Of a stretch of 53,814 bases of DNA, positions 36,817 to 45,880 are shown piece after piece. The notes beneath the pieces were generated by a model, which was not told the origin of the DNA, did not search any database, and was given only the letters and a program-made list of their open reading frames with translations. The stretch is from NCBI GenBank assembly GCA_017744285.1, contig JAGIBP010000011.1, positions 1-53,814 of the forward strand. Direction: 5' to 3'. Origin of the DNA: Variovorax sp. GTDB lineage: Bacteria; Pseudomonadota; Gammaproteobacteria; Burkholderiales; Burkholderiaceae_C. A program made the position numbers and the translations under genes. The number at the start of each line of letters is the position of its first letter. Position 1 is the first letter of the stretch.

Positions 36817-37625
36817 GCGGCGACGTACTTCTTTCGGCCCAGGACCTGAGCGTGCGCTTCGGCGGCGTGCTCGCGGTCAACAAGGTGAGCTTCGACGTGC
36901 GCCGCGGCGAGGTGTTCACGCTGATCGGGCCGAACGGCGCGGGCAAGACGACGGTGTTCAACCTGATCAGCCGCATCTACACGCCGACCACCGGCGAGAT
37001 CGTGTGGCACGGCGAGGGCGCGCCGATGCCGCTCACGCAGCGCGCGCCGCACGAGATCGCGGCGCTGGGCATCGCGCGCACCTTCCAGAACATCGAGCTG
37101 TTCGAGCACGCCACGGTGCTGCACAACCTGCTGATCGGGCGCCACACGCACCGGCGCACGGGCTTCTGGAGCGAGGTCTTTTTCACGCAGGCCACGCGCC
37201 GCGCGGAGATCGAGGCGCGCGAGGTGGCGGAGCGGGTGATCGACCTGCTGGACCTGCAGCACCACCGCGATTCGATGGTGGCGGGCCTGCCCTACGGCGT
37301 GCGCAAGGTGGTGGAACTGGCGCGCGCGCTGTGCACCGAGCCGAAGCTGCTGCTGCTCGACGAGCCCTCTTCGGGGCTCAACGTCGAGGAGACGGCGGAC
37401 ATGGCGTTCTGGATCCAGGACATCCAGCACGAGCTCGGCATCTCGGTGCTGATGGTGGAACACGACATGTCGCTGGTGTCCAAGGTGTCGGACCGGGTGC
37501 TGGCGATGAACATGGGCGAGGCGCTGTCGCTCGGCACGCCGCGCGAGGTGCAGTCGGATGCGCGGGTCGTCGAGGCGTACCTGGGGACGGTGGACGATGT
37601 GAGCAGCCTGCGGAGGCGTGCATGA
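36813..37625 (+). CDS. LivG-like ABC transporter ATP-binding protein (second cassette)
   Basis: A 270-residue ATPase. Walker [10 protein letters not shown] is near residue 38, the LivG-type signature is [15 protein letters not shown], Walker B is [11 protein letters not shown], and the H-loop is VEHDMSLV. The C-terminal VVEAYLG is usual for LivG. It has an ATGA overlap with the genes on both sides. It energises the LivH/LivM pore together with the LivF-like protein. Confidence 0.93.
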   Translation: MSGDVLLSAQDLSVRFGGVLAVNKVSFDVRRGEVFTLIGPNGAGKTTVFNLISRIYTPTTGEIVWHGEGAPMPLTQRAPHEIAALGIARTFQNIELFEHATVLHNLLIGRHTHRRTGFWSEVFFTQATRRAEIEAREVAERVIDLLDLQHHRDSMVAGLPYGVRKVVELARALCTEPKLLLLDEPSSGLNVEETADMAFWIQDIQHELGISVLMVEHDMSLVSKVSDRVLAMNMGEALSLGTPREVQSDARVVEAYLGTVDDVSSLRRRA

Positions 37626-38395
37626 GCGACACCGTCCTCCAGCTCCTCAACGTCGAATCCGCCTACGGGCCCATCAAGGCCATCCGCGGCGTGAGCCTCA
37701 AGGTGCGGCAGGGCGAGATCGCCACCGTGCTGGGCTCCAACGGCGCCGGCAAGACCACGATCCTGAAGACCATCTCCGGGATCATCGATCCGCGCAAGGG
37801 CAGCATCGAGTTCCGGGGCCAGAACATCACCGCCAAGGACCCGGCCTTCATCGTGCAGCAGGGCCTCAGCCACGTGCCCGAGGGCCGCGAGGTGTTCCCG
37901 CTGCTGTCGGTGCGCGACAACCTGCTGATGGGCGCCTACACCCGCAAAGACCGCGACGGCGTCGCGCGCGACATCGAGACGGTCTACGGCTACTTCCCGA
38001 TCCTCCGGGAACGCGCCGCGCAGGACGCCGGCCTGCTCTCCGGGGGCCAGCAGCAGATGCTCGCCATCTCGCGCGCCATCATGGCCGCGCCGCAGCTCAT
38101 CCTGCTCGACGAGCCCAGCCTCGGGCTGTCGCCGAAGCTCACCAAGGAGATCTTCGAGATCGTGGTGCGCATCAACCGCGAGCGCGGCACCACCATCCTG
38201 CTGGTCGAGCAGAACGCCAACATGGCTCTCAACGCCGCCGACTACGGCTACGTGCTCGAGAACGGCCGCATCGTCATGGAAGACACCTGCGAGCGCCTGC
38301 GCGAGAAGGAGGACATCAAGGAGTTCTACCTCGGCCTCAGGGACGAGGGCGTGCGCGGCGAGCGCCGGTGGAAGAAGAAGAAGACCTGGAGGTAA
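37622..38395 (+). CDS. LivF-like ABC transporter ATP-binding protein (second cassette)
   Basis: A 257-residue ATPase. Walker A is GSNGAGKTT near residue 40, LSGGQQQMLAISRA is a canonical signature motif, Walker B is LILLDEPSLGLSP and the H-loop is VEQNANMAL. LSHVPEGREVFPLLSV is the LivF-specific stretch. The C-terminus ends in an unusual basic string (RRWKKKKTWR). It starts within an ATGA overlap with the livG-like gene and ends 4 nt before the ligase gene. Confidence 0.93.
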   Translation: MSDTVLQLLNVESAYGPIKAIRGVSLKVRQGEIATVLGSNGAGKTTILKTISGIIDPRKGSIEFRGQNITAKDPAFIVQQGLSHVPEGREVFPLLSVRDNLLMGAYTRKDRDGVARDIETVYGYFPILRERAAQDAGLLSGGQQQMLAISRAIMAAPQLILLDEPSLGLSPKLTKEIFEIVVRINRERGTTILLVEQNANMALNAADYGYVLENGRIVMEDTCERLREKEDIKEFYLGLRDEGVRGERRWKKKKTWR

Positions 38396-38399
38396 GTCG

Positions 38400-40277
38400 A
38401 TGCGCACGCGAGCCGCCACCTCTGCCGGGCTCTGGGACATGAGCCACATCCAGCCCCGCCGCGACATCGTCGTGCCGGGCGAGACCATCCCCGCGATGTT
38501 CTGGAACGCCGTCGGTCTGCGCGCCGACAGGGTGTGGATGCGGCAGAAGAAGCTCGGCATCTGGAAGAGCTGGACCTGGCGGCAGACGGGCGACGCCGTC
38601 GCCGAAATCGCGGGCGGGCTCATGGCCATCGGCTTCGCGCCGGGCGAGTGCGCGTCCATTCTCTCGAACACCGTCATCGAATGGGTGCTTGCCGATCTCG
38701 CGGTGCTCAGCTGCGGCGGCGTGGCCAACGGCATCTATCCGACCGACGCGCCCTCGCAGGTGCACTACCTCTGCGACGACTCGCGCACCACCGTGCTGTT
38801 CGTCGAGGACGACGAGCAGCTCGACAAGGCGCTCGAAGTCCGCGCCGCGCTGCCGCGCCTGCGCAGGATCGTTGTCTTCGACATGGAGGGACTGCGCGAG
38901 CTCGACGATCCGGGCGTAATGAGCCTGGCCGATCTGCGCGCCCTCGGCCGGGAGCACCTGCGAGCCCACCCCGGCGCGCTCGAGCAGCGCGTCGCCGCCT
39001 GCCGGCCCGACGACCTCGCGATCCTGGTCTACACCTCGGGCACCACCGGCAAGCCCAAGGGCGCGATGCACAGCCACCACGGCCTCGTCTACACCGCGCG
39101 CGGCTACAACACGCTCGTCGCGCAGGACGAGCGCGACGAGCGCATGTGCTTCCTGCCGCTGTGCCACATCGCCGAGCGCATGGGCGGCGAGTACTTCTCG
39201 CTCTACGCAGGCTCGATCCTCAACTTCGTCGAGAACCCGGAGACCGTGCCCGAGAACGTGCGCGAGATCGCGCCCACCGTGTTCACCGCCGTGCCACGCG
39301 TGTGGGAGAAGTTCTACTCCGGCGTGATGATCGCGCTGAAGGAGGCCAGCGCGCTCCAGCAGGCCGCCTACCGCTGGGCGATCGGCGTCGGCACCGCCAT
39401 CGCCGGGCGCGTGCTGGCCGGCGAGCCGGTGGGCGGCCTGCTGCGCTTCAAGTTCCGCGTCGCGCGCTGGCTGGCGCTGGACAACGTGCGCAAGATGATC
39501 GGCATCCACCGCGCGCGCTATCTCGTCACGGGCGCCGCGCCGATCTCGCCGGAACTCGTGCGCTGGTACCTCGCGCTGGGCGTGCCGATGCTGGAGGTCT
39601 GGGGCATGACCGAGTCCTGCGGCGCCGCCACCGGCGTACCGCCCACCCGCATCAAGCCCGGCGCGATCGGCCCGGCCGCCGAGTACAACGAGGTGCGCAT
39701 CGACGACGCCACGGGCGAGATCCTGGTGCGCGGGCCGAACGTCTTCATGGGTTACCTCAACCTGCCCGAGAAGACTGCCGAGACCATCGACGCGCACGGC
39801 TGGCTGCACACCGGCGACGTCGGCACCATGGACCAGGACGGGTATTTCCGCATCACCGACCGGATGAAGGACATCATCATCACGGCAGGCGGCAAGAACG
39901 TGACGCCCAGCGAGCTGGAGAACGAGCTCAAGTTCAGCCCCTACATCACCGACGCGGTCGTCATCGGCGATGCCAAGCCCTACCTCACGGTGATCGTGAT
40001 GATCGACCAGGAGAACGTCGAGAAATTCGCGCAGGACCACGACGTGCCGTTCAGCAACTACCAGAGCCTCACGCGTTCGCGCGAAGTGCTGGACCTCATC
40101 CAGTCCGAGATCGACCGCGTCAATGCGAAGTTCGCGCGCGTCGAGCAGATCAAGAAGTTCTTCCTGCTGGAGACCCAGCTCAGCGCCGAGGACGAGGAAC
40201 TCACGCCCACCATGAAGCTCAAGCGCAAGCTCGTGCAGGCCAAGTACGCCGACCGCATCGAGGCGATGTACGCCTAG
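38400..40277 (+). CDS. AMP-binding long-chain-type acyl-CoA ligase (second cassette)
   Basis: A 625-residue ANL enzyme forming acyl-CoA from a carboxylic acid, ATP and CoA. The P-loop is VYTSGTTGKPKG (from about residue 210), VWGMTESCGAATG is the A5 region, HTGDVGTMDQDGYF is A7, and TDRMKDIIITAGGKNVTPSE is a canonical A8 hinge; the catalytic Lys region is PTMKLKRK near the C-terminus. It starts 4 nt after livF. It is clearly related to the ligase at 3661 but has a standard hinge. Likely to activate the imported compound. Confidence 0.92.
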   Translation: MRTRAATSAGLWDMSHIQPRRDIVVPGETIPAMFWNAVGLRADRVWMRQKKLGIWKSWTWRQTGDAVAEIAGGLMAIGFAPGECASILSNTVIEWVLADLAVLSCGGVANGIYPTDAPSQVHYLCDDSRTTVLFVEDDEQLDKALEVRAALPRLRRIVVFDMEGLRELDDPGVMSLADLRALGREHLRAHPGALEQRVAACRPDDLAILVYTSGTTGKPKGAMHSHHGLVYTARGYNTLVAQDERDERMCFLPLCHIAERMGGEYFSLYAGSILNFVENPETVPENVREIAPTVFTAVPRVWEKFYSGVMIALKEASALQQAAYRWAIGVGTAIAGRVLAGEPVGGLLRFKFRVARWLALDNVRKMIGIHRARYLVTGAAPISPELVRWYLALGVPMLEVWGMTESCGAATGVPPTRIKPGAIGPAAEYNEVRIDDATGEILVRGPNVFMGYLNLPEKTAETIDAHGWLHTGDVGTMDQDGYFRITDRMKDIIITAGGKNVTPSELENELKFSPYITDAVVIGDAKPYLTVIVMIDQENVEKFAQDHDVPFSNYQSLTRSREVLDLIQSEIDRVNAKFARVEQIKKFFLLETQLSAEDEELTPTMKLKRKLVQAKYADRIEAMYA

Positions 40278-40311
40278 CCCATCCTTTTGCCAACCCCCAG
40301 GAGACAGCGGT

Positions 40312-41484
40312 ATGAAGATCAAGACCCTCATCCCTTTCGTGGCGGCCACGGGCCTCGCGATGGCCTGCGGCACGGCCGGCGCGCAGCAGCAGGGCGTGAC
40401 CAAGGACGAGATCCGGATCGGCACGATCCAGGATCTCTCCGGCCCGCTCGCGGGCTTCGGCAAGCAGGCGCGCAACGGCATGCAGCTCGCGGTGGACGAA
40501 CTCAACGAGCAGGGCAGCGTGCAGGGCCGCAAGCTCAAGCTCTTCGTGGAGGACTCCGGCTACGACCCCAAGAAGGCGGTGCTGGCGGCGCAGAAGCTGG
40601 TCAACCAGGACAAGATCTTCATCATGGCCGGCCACATCGGCACCGCGCAGAACATGGCGGCCATGCCGGTGCAGTTCGACAAGAACGTGATCAATTTCTT
40701 CCCGATCACCGCCGCGCGCGAGATGTACGAGCCGCTGCACAGGCTGAAGTACTCCTTCGCCGCCACCTACTACGACCAGATCCGCCTCGCGCTTCCGAAG
40801 CTGGTAAAGGACAAGGGGGCCAAGAAGGTGTGCACGATCTACCAGGACGACGAGTTCGGCCTGGAGGTGCAGCGCGGCGCCGAGGCGGGCCTCAAGGCGA
40901 TCGGCATGGAGCTCGCCGAGAAGACCTCGTACAAGCGCGGCGCCACCGACTTCTCGTCGCAGGTCGCGAAGATGAAGGCCGCCGGCTGCGACCTCGTGGT
41001 GCTCGGCACCATCATCCGCGAGACCATCGGCACGGTGGGCGAGGCGCGCAAGACCGGCTTCAACCCGGTCTTCCTCGGATCGAGCGCGGCCTACACCGAC
41101 CTCATCCACAAGCTCGGCGGCAAACCCATGGATGGCGTCTACGCCACCATGACCGTGCAGAACCCCTACACCGACGAACAGGCGCAGAACCTGCGCTTCT
41201 GGGCCAACAAGTACAAGACGCGCTTCAACGAGGACCCGACGGTGTTCTCGGTCTACGGCTACGCGATCGTCCAGGACTTCATCCAGGCCGCGAACAAGGC
41301 GGGGCCCAACCTGACGACCGACAGCTTCATCAAGGCCATGGACAGCATCACCTTCGAGCCTGACATGTTCGGCAGCCCGAAGATGACCTTCAGCCCCACC
41401 AAGCGCCTGGGCAACGACCAGTCGCGCCTGTCGCAGATCGTGGACGGCAAATGGAAGGTGGTGTCGGACTACGTGGCGCCGTGA
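40312..41484 (+). CDS. ABC transporter substrate-binding protein, LivK-like (second cassette)
   Basis: A 390-residue periplasmic protein with a signal peptide (MKIKTLIPFVAATGLAMACG...AGA). The mature part begins with VTKDEIRIGTIQDLSGPLAGF, typical of type I binding proteins of the LivK/HAAT group; a full-length Peripla_BP_6 domain follows. The ribosome-binding site AGGAG lies about 10 nt upstream. It completes the cassette LivHMGF-ligase-LivK. Its last 95 nt overlap, on the other strand, the extended tail of the cyclophilin-like gene. Confidence 0.93.
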   Translation: MKIKTLIPFVAATGLAMACGTAGAQQQGVTKDEIRIGTIQDLSGPLAGFGKQARNGMQLAVDELNEQGSVQGRKLKLFVEDSGYDPKKAVLAAQKLVNQDKIFIMAGHIGTAQNMAAMPVQFDKNVINFFPITAAREMYEPLHRLKYSFAATYYDQIRLALPKLVKDKGAKKVCTIYQDDEFGLEVQRGAEAGLKAIGMELAEKTSYKRGATDFSSQVAKMKAAGCDLVVLGTIIRETIGTVGEARKTGFNPVFLGSSAAYTDLIHKLGGKPMDGVYATMTVQNPYTDEQAQNLRFWANKYKTRFNEDPTVFSVYGYAIVQDFIQAANKAGPNLTTDSFIKAMDSITFEPDMFGSPKMTFSPTKRLGNDQSRLSQIVDGKWKVVSDYVAP

Positions 41485-41911
41485 GGCGCGCCGTGGTGCG
41501 GCTGTCGCGGCCGCAGACCTGAATCGCGCGCGGCGGCCCGCGGTCGTCGCGCAGCTTCGTGTCGGCCACCTCGATGCGGACTTCGATCGGGCCGGGCGCG
41601 CGAAACGCCTCGACGCCGGCGTCGAGCCGGCCCAGCACCTGCACCGCGCCGCTGATCGCCTGACCGTCGTGGCCATGGAAGATCGTGAGATCGGGCCCCG
41701 GCGACCAGCAGACCATGTCGCCGATCTCGTAGCGCTGCGTGCTCGTTCCCCGGCCCGAGATGGCTTTCGGCAGGGGGCCGAACTTCTCGCGGCCGAACAT
41801 GTCGTGCATCGTGATCGTCATCGGCAGCATCGCGATGAATTCGCGCGCCGTGTCGTTGTCGGCCAGCGTGGCCGCAATCACCTCGTCATTCAGAAGCAGA
41901 TGAACCTTCAT
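41390..41911 (-). CDS. Cyclophilin-like fold protein with an extended C-terminal tail
   Basis: A 173-residue reading frame. Residues 1-117 match the small cyclophilin-like fold family (MKVHLLLNDEVIAATLADND, TAREFIAMLP, YEIGDMVCWSPGPDLTIFHG, GRLDAGVEAF). The domain normally ends near residue 117-120. Here the frame continues for about 55 Arg/Pro/Thr-rich residues that look like antisense of the neighbouring binding-protein gene, overlapping it by 95 nt. The natural stop has probably been lost. Activity of the family is not established. No other gene lies in the 158-nt gap to the AraC gene upstream. Confidence 0.75.
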   Translation of the reverse strand: MKVHLLLNDEVIAATLADNDTAREFIAMLPMTITMHDMFGREKFGPLPKAISGRGTSTQRYEIGDMVCWSPGPDLTIFHGHDGQAISGAVQVLGRLDAGVEAFRAPGPIEVRIEVADTKLRDDRGPPRAIQVCGRDSRTTARLTAPRSPTPPSICRPRSATGATGRCPGAWWG

Positions 41912-42069
41912 GGTGATCCTCGTGTGTTGATCGGTTGAACTGCGCGCGAGGGCGAACAACGCCCCGCGCCGCGGACGCCTTGCGGCGCCGCTGGATTCGT
42001 CGGTCGGAAAATGCGCGGCGGGCCGTCGCCTGCGCCCGGGCGACGGCCGGTCTTCTGCGCGTTGTCGTC

Positions 42070-43044
42070 TCAGTTGTTGCTGCCGGTGCGGCCGCCGAGC
42101 TGCAGCTCGCGCAGGCGCTTCACGTCGCGCGCCGGCGGCAGGCCGAAGAAGCGGCTGTATTCGCGGTTGAACTGCGATTGGCTCTCGTACCCCACCCGAT
42201 GCCCCGCGGTGGCGGCATCGACGTCCTCGCCGATCATGATCCGGCGCGACTCCTGCAGCCGCAGCTGCTTCTGGAACTGCAGCGGGCTCATCGCGGTCAC
42301 GGCCTTGAAATGCTGGTGCAGCGACGACACGCTCATGTGCACCGCGTCGGCGATCTCCTCGACCCGCAGCGGCTCCTGGAAGCGCTGCGTGAGCAGGTTG
42401 ATCGCCTGCGCGATGCGCTGCGAATGGCTGTCCACGAGCGCCATCTGCGCCAGGCGCCAGCCGTCGGGCGACTTCAGCAGCCGGTAGAGGATCTCGCGCA
42501 TGATCAGCGGCGCGAGCGCGGGCACGTCCTCGGGGACATCGATCAGCTTGACCAGCCGCAGCAGCGGGTCCAGGAGCTGCGTCGACAGCTCGCCGGTGTA
42601 GATGCCGCGCTCCGAGGCGCGGCGCTGCGCCTGCTGGCCGAGCTTCAGCTCCAGGCCGAGCGCCGCGATGTCCTTGACGTCGAAGCTCAGGCGCAGGCCC
42701 AGGTACGGCGCCTCGGGGGAGGCGTCGATCACCTGGCCCGACACCGGCAGGTTCTGCGACACCACGAGGTACTGGCTGCTGTCGTAGACATAGACCTCGT
42801 CGCCGAGCAGCACCCGCTTGCTGCCCTGCGCCAGCACGCAGAAGGCGGGCTCGTGCATGGCGCGCACCGGCTTCTGCATCTGCGATGCGCGGGCCAGCAC
42901 CAGCCGCGCGATGGGTGTCTGGTGCGCGCCGTCGGTGGCGCACGCCCGGTCGATCAGGGCGGCGAGCTCGGCCCGCATCACCGTGGTCTGCAGGGGGCCG
43001 GAGGGACGATCGCTGCGCAGTGCGTGGGGGGAGGAGGTGAGCAT
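42070..43044 (-). CDS. AraC-family transcriptional regulator with AraC_N domain
   Basis: About 324 residues. The N-terminal AraC_N (YqhC-type) sensor domain includes FCVLAQGSKRVLLGDEVYVYDSSQYLVV. The C-terminal double helix-turn-helix includes VEEIADAVHMSVSSLHQHFK, FQKQLRLQESRRIM and GYESQSQFNREYSRFFG. ATG 43044 (MLTSSPHALRSD) is the preferred start; 43062 is possible. It is upstream of, and in the same direction as, the cyclophilin-like gene, which it may control. Effector unknown. Confidence 0.87.
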   Translation of the reverse strand: MLTSSPHALRSDRPSGPLQTTVMRAELAALIDRACATDGAHQTPIARLVLARASQMQKPVRAMHEPAFCVLAQGSKRVLLGDEVYVYDSSQYLVVSQNLPVSGQVIDASPEAPYLGLRLSFDVKDIAALGLELKLGQQAQRRASERGIYTGELSTQLLDPLLRLVKLIDVPEDVPALAPLIMREILYRLLKSPDGWRLAQMALVDSHSQRIAQAINLLTQRFQEPLRVEEIADAVHMSVSSLHQHFKAVTAMSPLQFQKQLRLQESRRIMIGEDVDAATAGHRVGYESQSQFNREYSRFFGLPPARDVKRLRELQLGGRTGSNN

Positions 43045-43170
43045 GGACCGAAGCTTATGCATCCGGGCGGCGCTTGTCTCGGTCCGCGCCCCATGGCCGG
43101 ACGATCGTGCAAAGATCTTCAACAATCCTGCAAGCGCGTCGCGGCGGCCGCGCGAGCGCGCCCCGGCCGG

Positions 43171-43623
43171 TCAGCGCAGGACCAGGACCGGCGTGTGCGA
43201 ATGGGTCAGCACCTGCAGCGTCTCGCTGCCCATCAGCATCCGCTGGAGCCCCTTGCGCCCGTGGGAGGCCATGACGATCACGTCGCACTCGTGGTCGCGC
43301 GCCGCCTGGATGATGGCTTCGGAGACGGTCTCCGACTGCACGACGATCGCCAGCGTCTTCTTCACGCCGCGGGCGTCGGCGGCGGCCTTCACCTCGTCGA
43401 CCGAGCGCTGGGCCTCGGCGTTCATCTGCTCGGCCAGGCGGGCGACGTCGACCTGCGGCAGGACGATCGACCCTTCGAAATAGCTGTTGGGGTCGCGCCG
43501 GACGACCCGCACGGCCACCAGTTCGGCCTGCATCGAGAGGGCCAGATCGATCGCGCCCTGGACCGCCTTGTTCGCGAGTTCGGAGGCGTCGGTGGCAACG
43601 AGGATGCGCTTGTACATCGCCAT
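43171..43623 (-). CDS. UspA-family universal stress protein
   Basis: A 150-residue single-domain Usp. RILVATDASELANKAVQGAI starts the fold, and IVMASHGRKGLQRMLMGSET is the ATP-binding G-x2-G-x9-G-S motif; the C-terminal strand is TPVLVLR. It binds ATP and supports stress survival by a mechanism not fully defined for the family. ATG 43623 has AGGAG about 10 nt upstream; MYKR at 43617 is an alternative. It is probably monocistronic. Confidence 0.93.
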   Translation of the reverse strand: MAMYKRILVATDASELANKAVQGAIDLALSMQAELVAVRVVRRDPNSYFEGSIVLPQVDVARLAEQMNAEAQRSVDEVKAAADARGVKKTLAIVVQSETVSEAIIQAARDHECDVIVMASHGRKGLQRMLMGSETLQVLTHSHTPVLVLR

Positions 43624-43705
43624 GGTTTCTTGCTCCTGGGCTGGAGACGTCCAGCCGCGAAGGCCAGCCTAGCGCACCCGCGGGCCCGGGGCAATGGGAC
43701 GACGG

Positions 43706-44743
43706 TTACGCACCGACCGGCAGGACCGGGATGCGCACCGCGCCCGCCTGCGTGGCGCGGGCCCGCAGCTGTCCGCAGCCGCCGTCCACGTCCTGCCCGG
43801 CGGAGTAGCGCAGCTTCGTGAGAATGCCCCGCTCGTGCAGCGTGCGCGCGATCTGCTTGCAGCGCTCGAAGGACGGGCGGCTGAAGTCGGTGCCGTCGAC
43901 CGCGTTGAAGGGAATCATGTTCAGCACGCCATAGCGGCCGGAGAGCAGCCGCACGATACCTTCGATCTCGTCCTCGCCGTCGTTGATGCCTTCGAGCAGC
44001 GTCCACTGGTACTGGATCGGGTAGCCGGTGGCGCGCGCGTAGCGCTCGCATTCGGCCACCAGCTCCTCGGGCGTGAGGGCCGGCGCGCGCGGGAGCAGCC
44101 GGCGGCGCAGGTCGGCGCGCGTCGTGTGCAGCGACAGCGCGAGCGCGGGCTTCACGCGGCCCTGCTGCAGGCGCTCGAAGGCGCGCGGATCGCCCACCGT
44201 GGAGAACACCAGGTTCTTGTGGCCGATGTCGCCCGCGGTGCCGAGCAGGTCGATGGCCTCGATCACGTTGTCGAGGTTGTGCGCCGGCTCCCCCATCCCC
44301 ATGAACACCACCTTGCGCACCGGCCGGCGCTGGCGCGCGAGCGCGACCTGGGCCACGATCTCGGCGCTTCCGAGCTGGCGCAGGAGGCCGTCGCGGCCGG
44401 TCATGCAGAACTGGCAGCCCACCGCGCAGCCCACCTGCGACGACACGCACAGGCCGCCGCGGGGGAGCAGCACGCTTTCCACCGTCTGCCCGTCCGCGAG
44501 CGCGACGAGCAGCCGCTCGGACCCATCGGCGCCGGGATGCACCGAATGGACGTGCGCCAGCGCGGCCAGGTCGGCCTCGATCGAGGGCAGCGCCGCGAGC
44601 AGCGTCGACGGGAAGAACGTTTCCGGCCGCCGCCGGCCGCTGCTGCGTGGCAGCGCGTGGGACCACAGCCGCAGCACGCGGTGCTCGTGAAGAGGGCCGG
44701 CGCCGGCTTCGCGCAGCCGGCGCCTGAGTTCGTGGATACGCAT
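43706..44743 (-). CDS. RlmN/Cfr-family radical SAM RNA methyltransferase (paralogue)
   Basis: A 345-residue radical SAM enzyme. The cluster cysteines are C106, C110 and C113 (GCAVGCQFC). The two methyl-transfer cysteines are present as C99 (LCVSSQ, equivalent to RlmN C118) and C323 (DGGCGQLR, equivalent to C355), so it should be active. It would methylate an adenine C2 or C8 in RNA. Housekeeping rlmN in Burkholderiales usually sits in an ndk-rlmN-ispG-hisS neighbourhood, not here, which suggests a second copy of different or redundant target. It shares a direction with Usp and lies 14 nt from the binding-protein gene. Confidence 0.87.
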   Translation of the reverse strand: MRIHELRRRLREAGAGPLHEHRVLRLWSHALPRSSGRRRPETFFPSTLLAALPSIEADLAALAHVHSVHPGADGSERLLVALADGQTVESVLLPRGGLCVSSQVGCAVGCQFCMTGRDGLLRQLGSAEIVAQVALARQRRPVRKVVFMGMGEPAHNLDNVIEAIDLLGTAGDIGHKNLVFSTVGDPRAFERLQQGRVKPALALSLHTTRADLRRRLLPRAPALTPEELVAECERYARATGYPIQYQWTLLEGINDGEDEIEGIVRLLSGRYGVLNMIPFNAVDGTDFSRPSFERCKQIARTLHERGILTKLRYSAGQDVDGGCGQLRARATQAGAVRIPVLPVGA

Positions 44744-44757
44744 GAAGGCCGGTATTG

Positions 44758-45747
44758 TCACTGGATCACCTTGTCGGCCCGGCCCAGCACCGAGCGCGGA
44801 ATCGGGTAGTCCAGGCGCCGGGCGGTCTTCAGGTTGATCAGCAGCTCGAACTTGGTCGGCTGCTCGATGGGCAGGTCGGCCGGCTTCGCGCCCTTGAGGA
44901 TGCGCACCACGTAGCGCGCGCCGTCCTTGCCCTCGTTGCCGTAGCCGGGCCCATAGGCCATCAGGCAGCCGTTCTCCGCATAGTCGCCGCGCGCGCAGAT
45001 CGACGGCAGCTTGTTCTCGATCGCCAGTTCCGCGATCAGCTTCTGGTTGGAATTGGCGACCGGGTTGAGCGTGACCCAGACCGCGTGGCTGCCAGCCTGC
45101 ACGGCAGCCTTGAACGCCTCGGCATAGCTTTCGGCGCTGCTCGCCTCCATCGAATAGAGCTCCAGCCCGAGCTGCCGCGCGGGCTGCTGGCTGGCCTCCC
45201 ACTGCGGGATGGAGCCGGGCGCCTTCGGGTCCCACAGCACCGCGACGCGGACCATCGCCGGGTTGGTCTCCTTGAGGATCTCCAGCCGCTTGCCGGTGAG
45301 GATCGCCGCGACGTTGGTGATCCCCGTCGCGTTGCCGCCCGGCCGCGCGAGGCTGTCGGCCAGGCCGGTGGCGATGGGGTCGGTCACGCCCATGAAGACG
45401 ATCGGCACGGTCGAGGTGGTCTTGCGGGCCGCTTGCGCCGCGTTGGTGGTCACGGCGACGAGCACGTCGATGTCCATGGCGACGAGGTCGGCGGCGTGCT
45501 TCGGGAGCCGGCCCAGGTCCTCGCTCTCGTGGCGCAGGTCGATCTGCAGGTTCTGCCCTTCGACATAGCCGAGTTCGCGCAGGCCCTGGCGGAAGGCCTC
45601 CAGCCGCGGCGCGTCGGCAGTGGCCGAGACAGCCGCGATGTAGCCGATGCGCGCCACCTTCTTCGGCGCGTGCTGCGCCAGCACGAGCGGGGCGGCCGCC
45701 AGCAGCGCGGCGCACCCCAGAAACCGCAGGAATGGGCTGCTGAGCAT
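44758..45747 (-). CDS. Orphan ABC-type substrate-binding protein (ABC_sub_bind family)
   Basis: A 329-residue exported protein: signal peptide [25 protein letters not shown], then [20 protein letters not shown], the usual start of the ABC_sub_bind (DUF534) family. The fold is type I periplasmic binding. The AGGAG directly before ATG 45753 points to the next in-frame ATG (45747) as the true start, at 6-nt spacing. No permease or ATPase gene is nearby. It is divergent from a sensor kinase gene, so it may act as a sensory co-protein rather than a transporter part. Confidence 0.88.
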   Translation of the reverse strand: MLSSPFLRFLGCAALLAAAPLVLAQHAPKKVARIGYIAAVSATADAPRLEAFRQGLRELGYVEGQNLQIDLRHESEDLGRLPKHAADLVAMDIDVLVAVTTNAAQAARKTTSTVPIVFMGVTDPIATGLADSLARPGGNATGITNVAAILTGKRLEILKETNPAMVRVAVLWDPKAPGSIPQWEASQQPARQLGLELYSMEASSAESYAEAFKAAVQAGSHAVWVTLNPVANSNQKLIAELAIENKLPSICARGDYAENGCLMAYGPGYGNEGKDGARYVVRILKGAKPADLPIEQPTKFELLINLKTARRLDYPIPRSVLGRADKVIQ

Positions 45748-45880
45748 CGGCATCTCCTGGTGGCCGGCGGGCCTTGGACGACGATTGTGCGCCGCTTCGT
45801 CCGTGCTCCCGGGTCGGCCAATCGGCGTAGCCGCCAGGAGGCTTTCTCGGCGCGCGCGCCGGGTGTCCAATGACGAGGCC

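Noticed and set aside
36813..38395. The two ATPases of the second cassette as a tandem duplication of one gene.
   Set aside because: They show separate LivG-specific ([15 protein letters not shown]) and LivF-specific (VPEGREVFP, LSGGQQQM) features, the normal pair for this transporter family.
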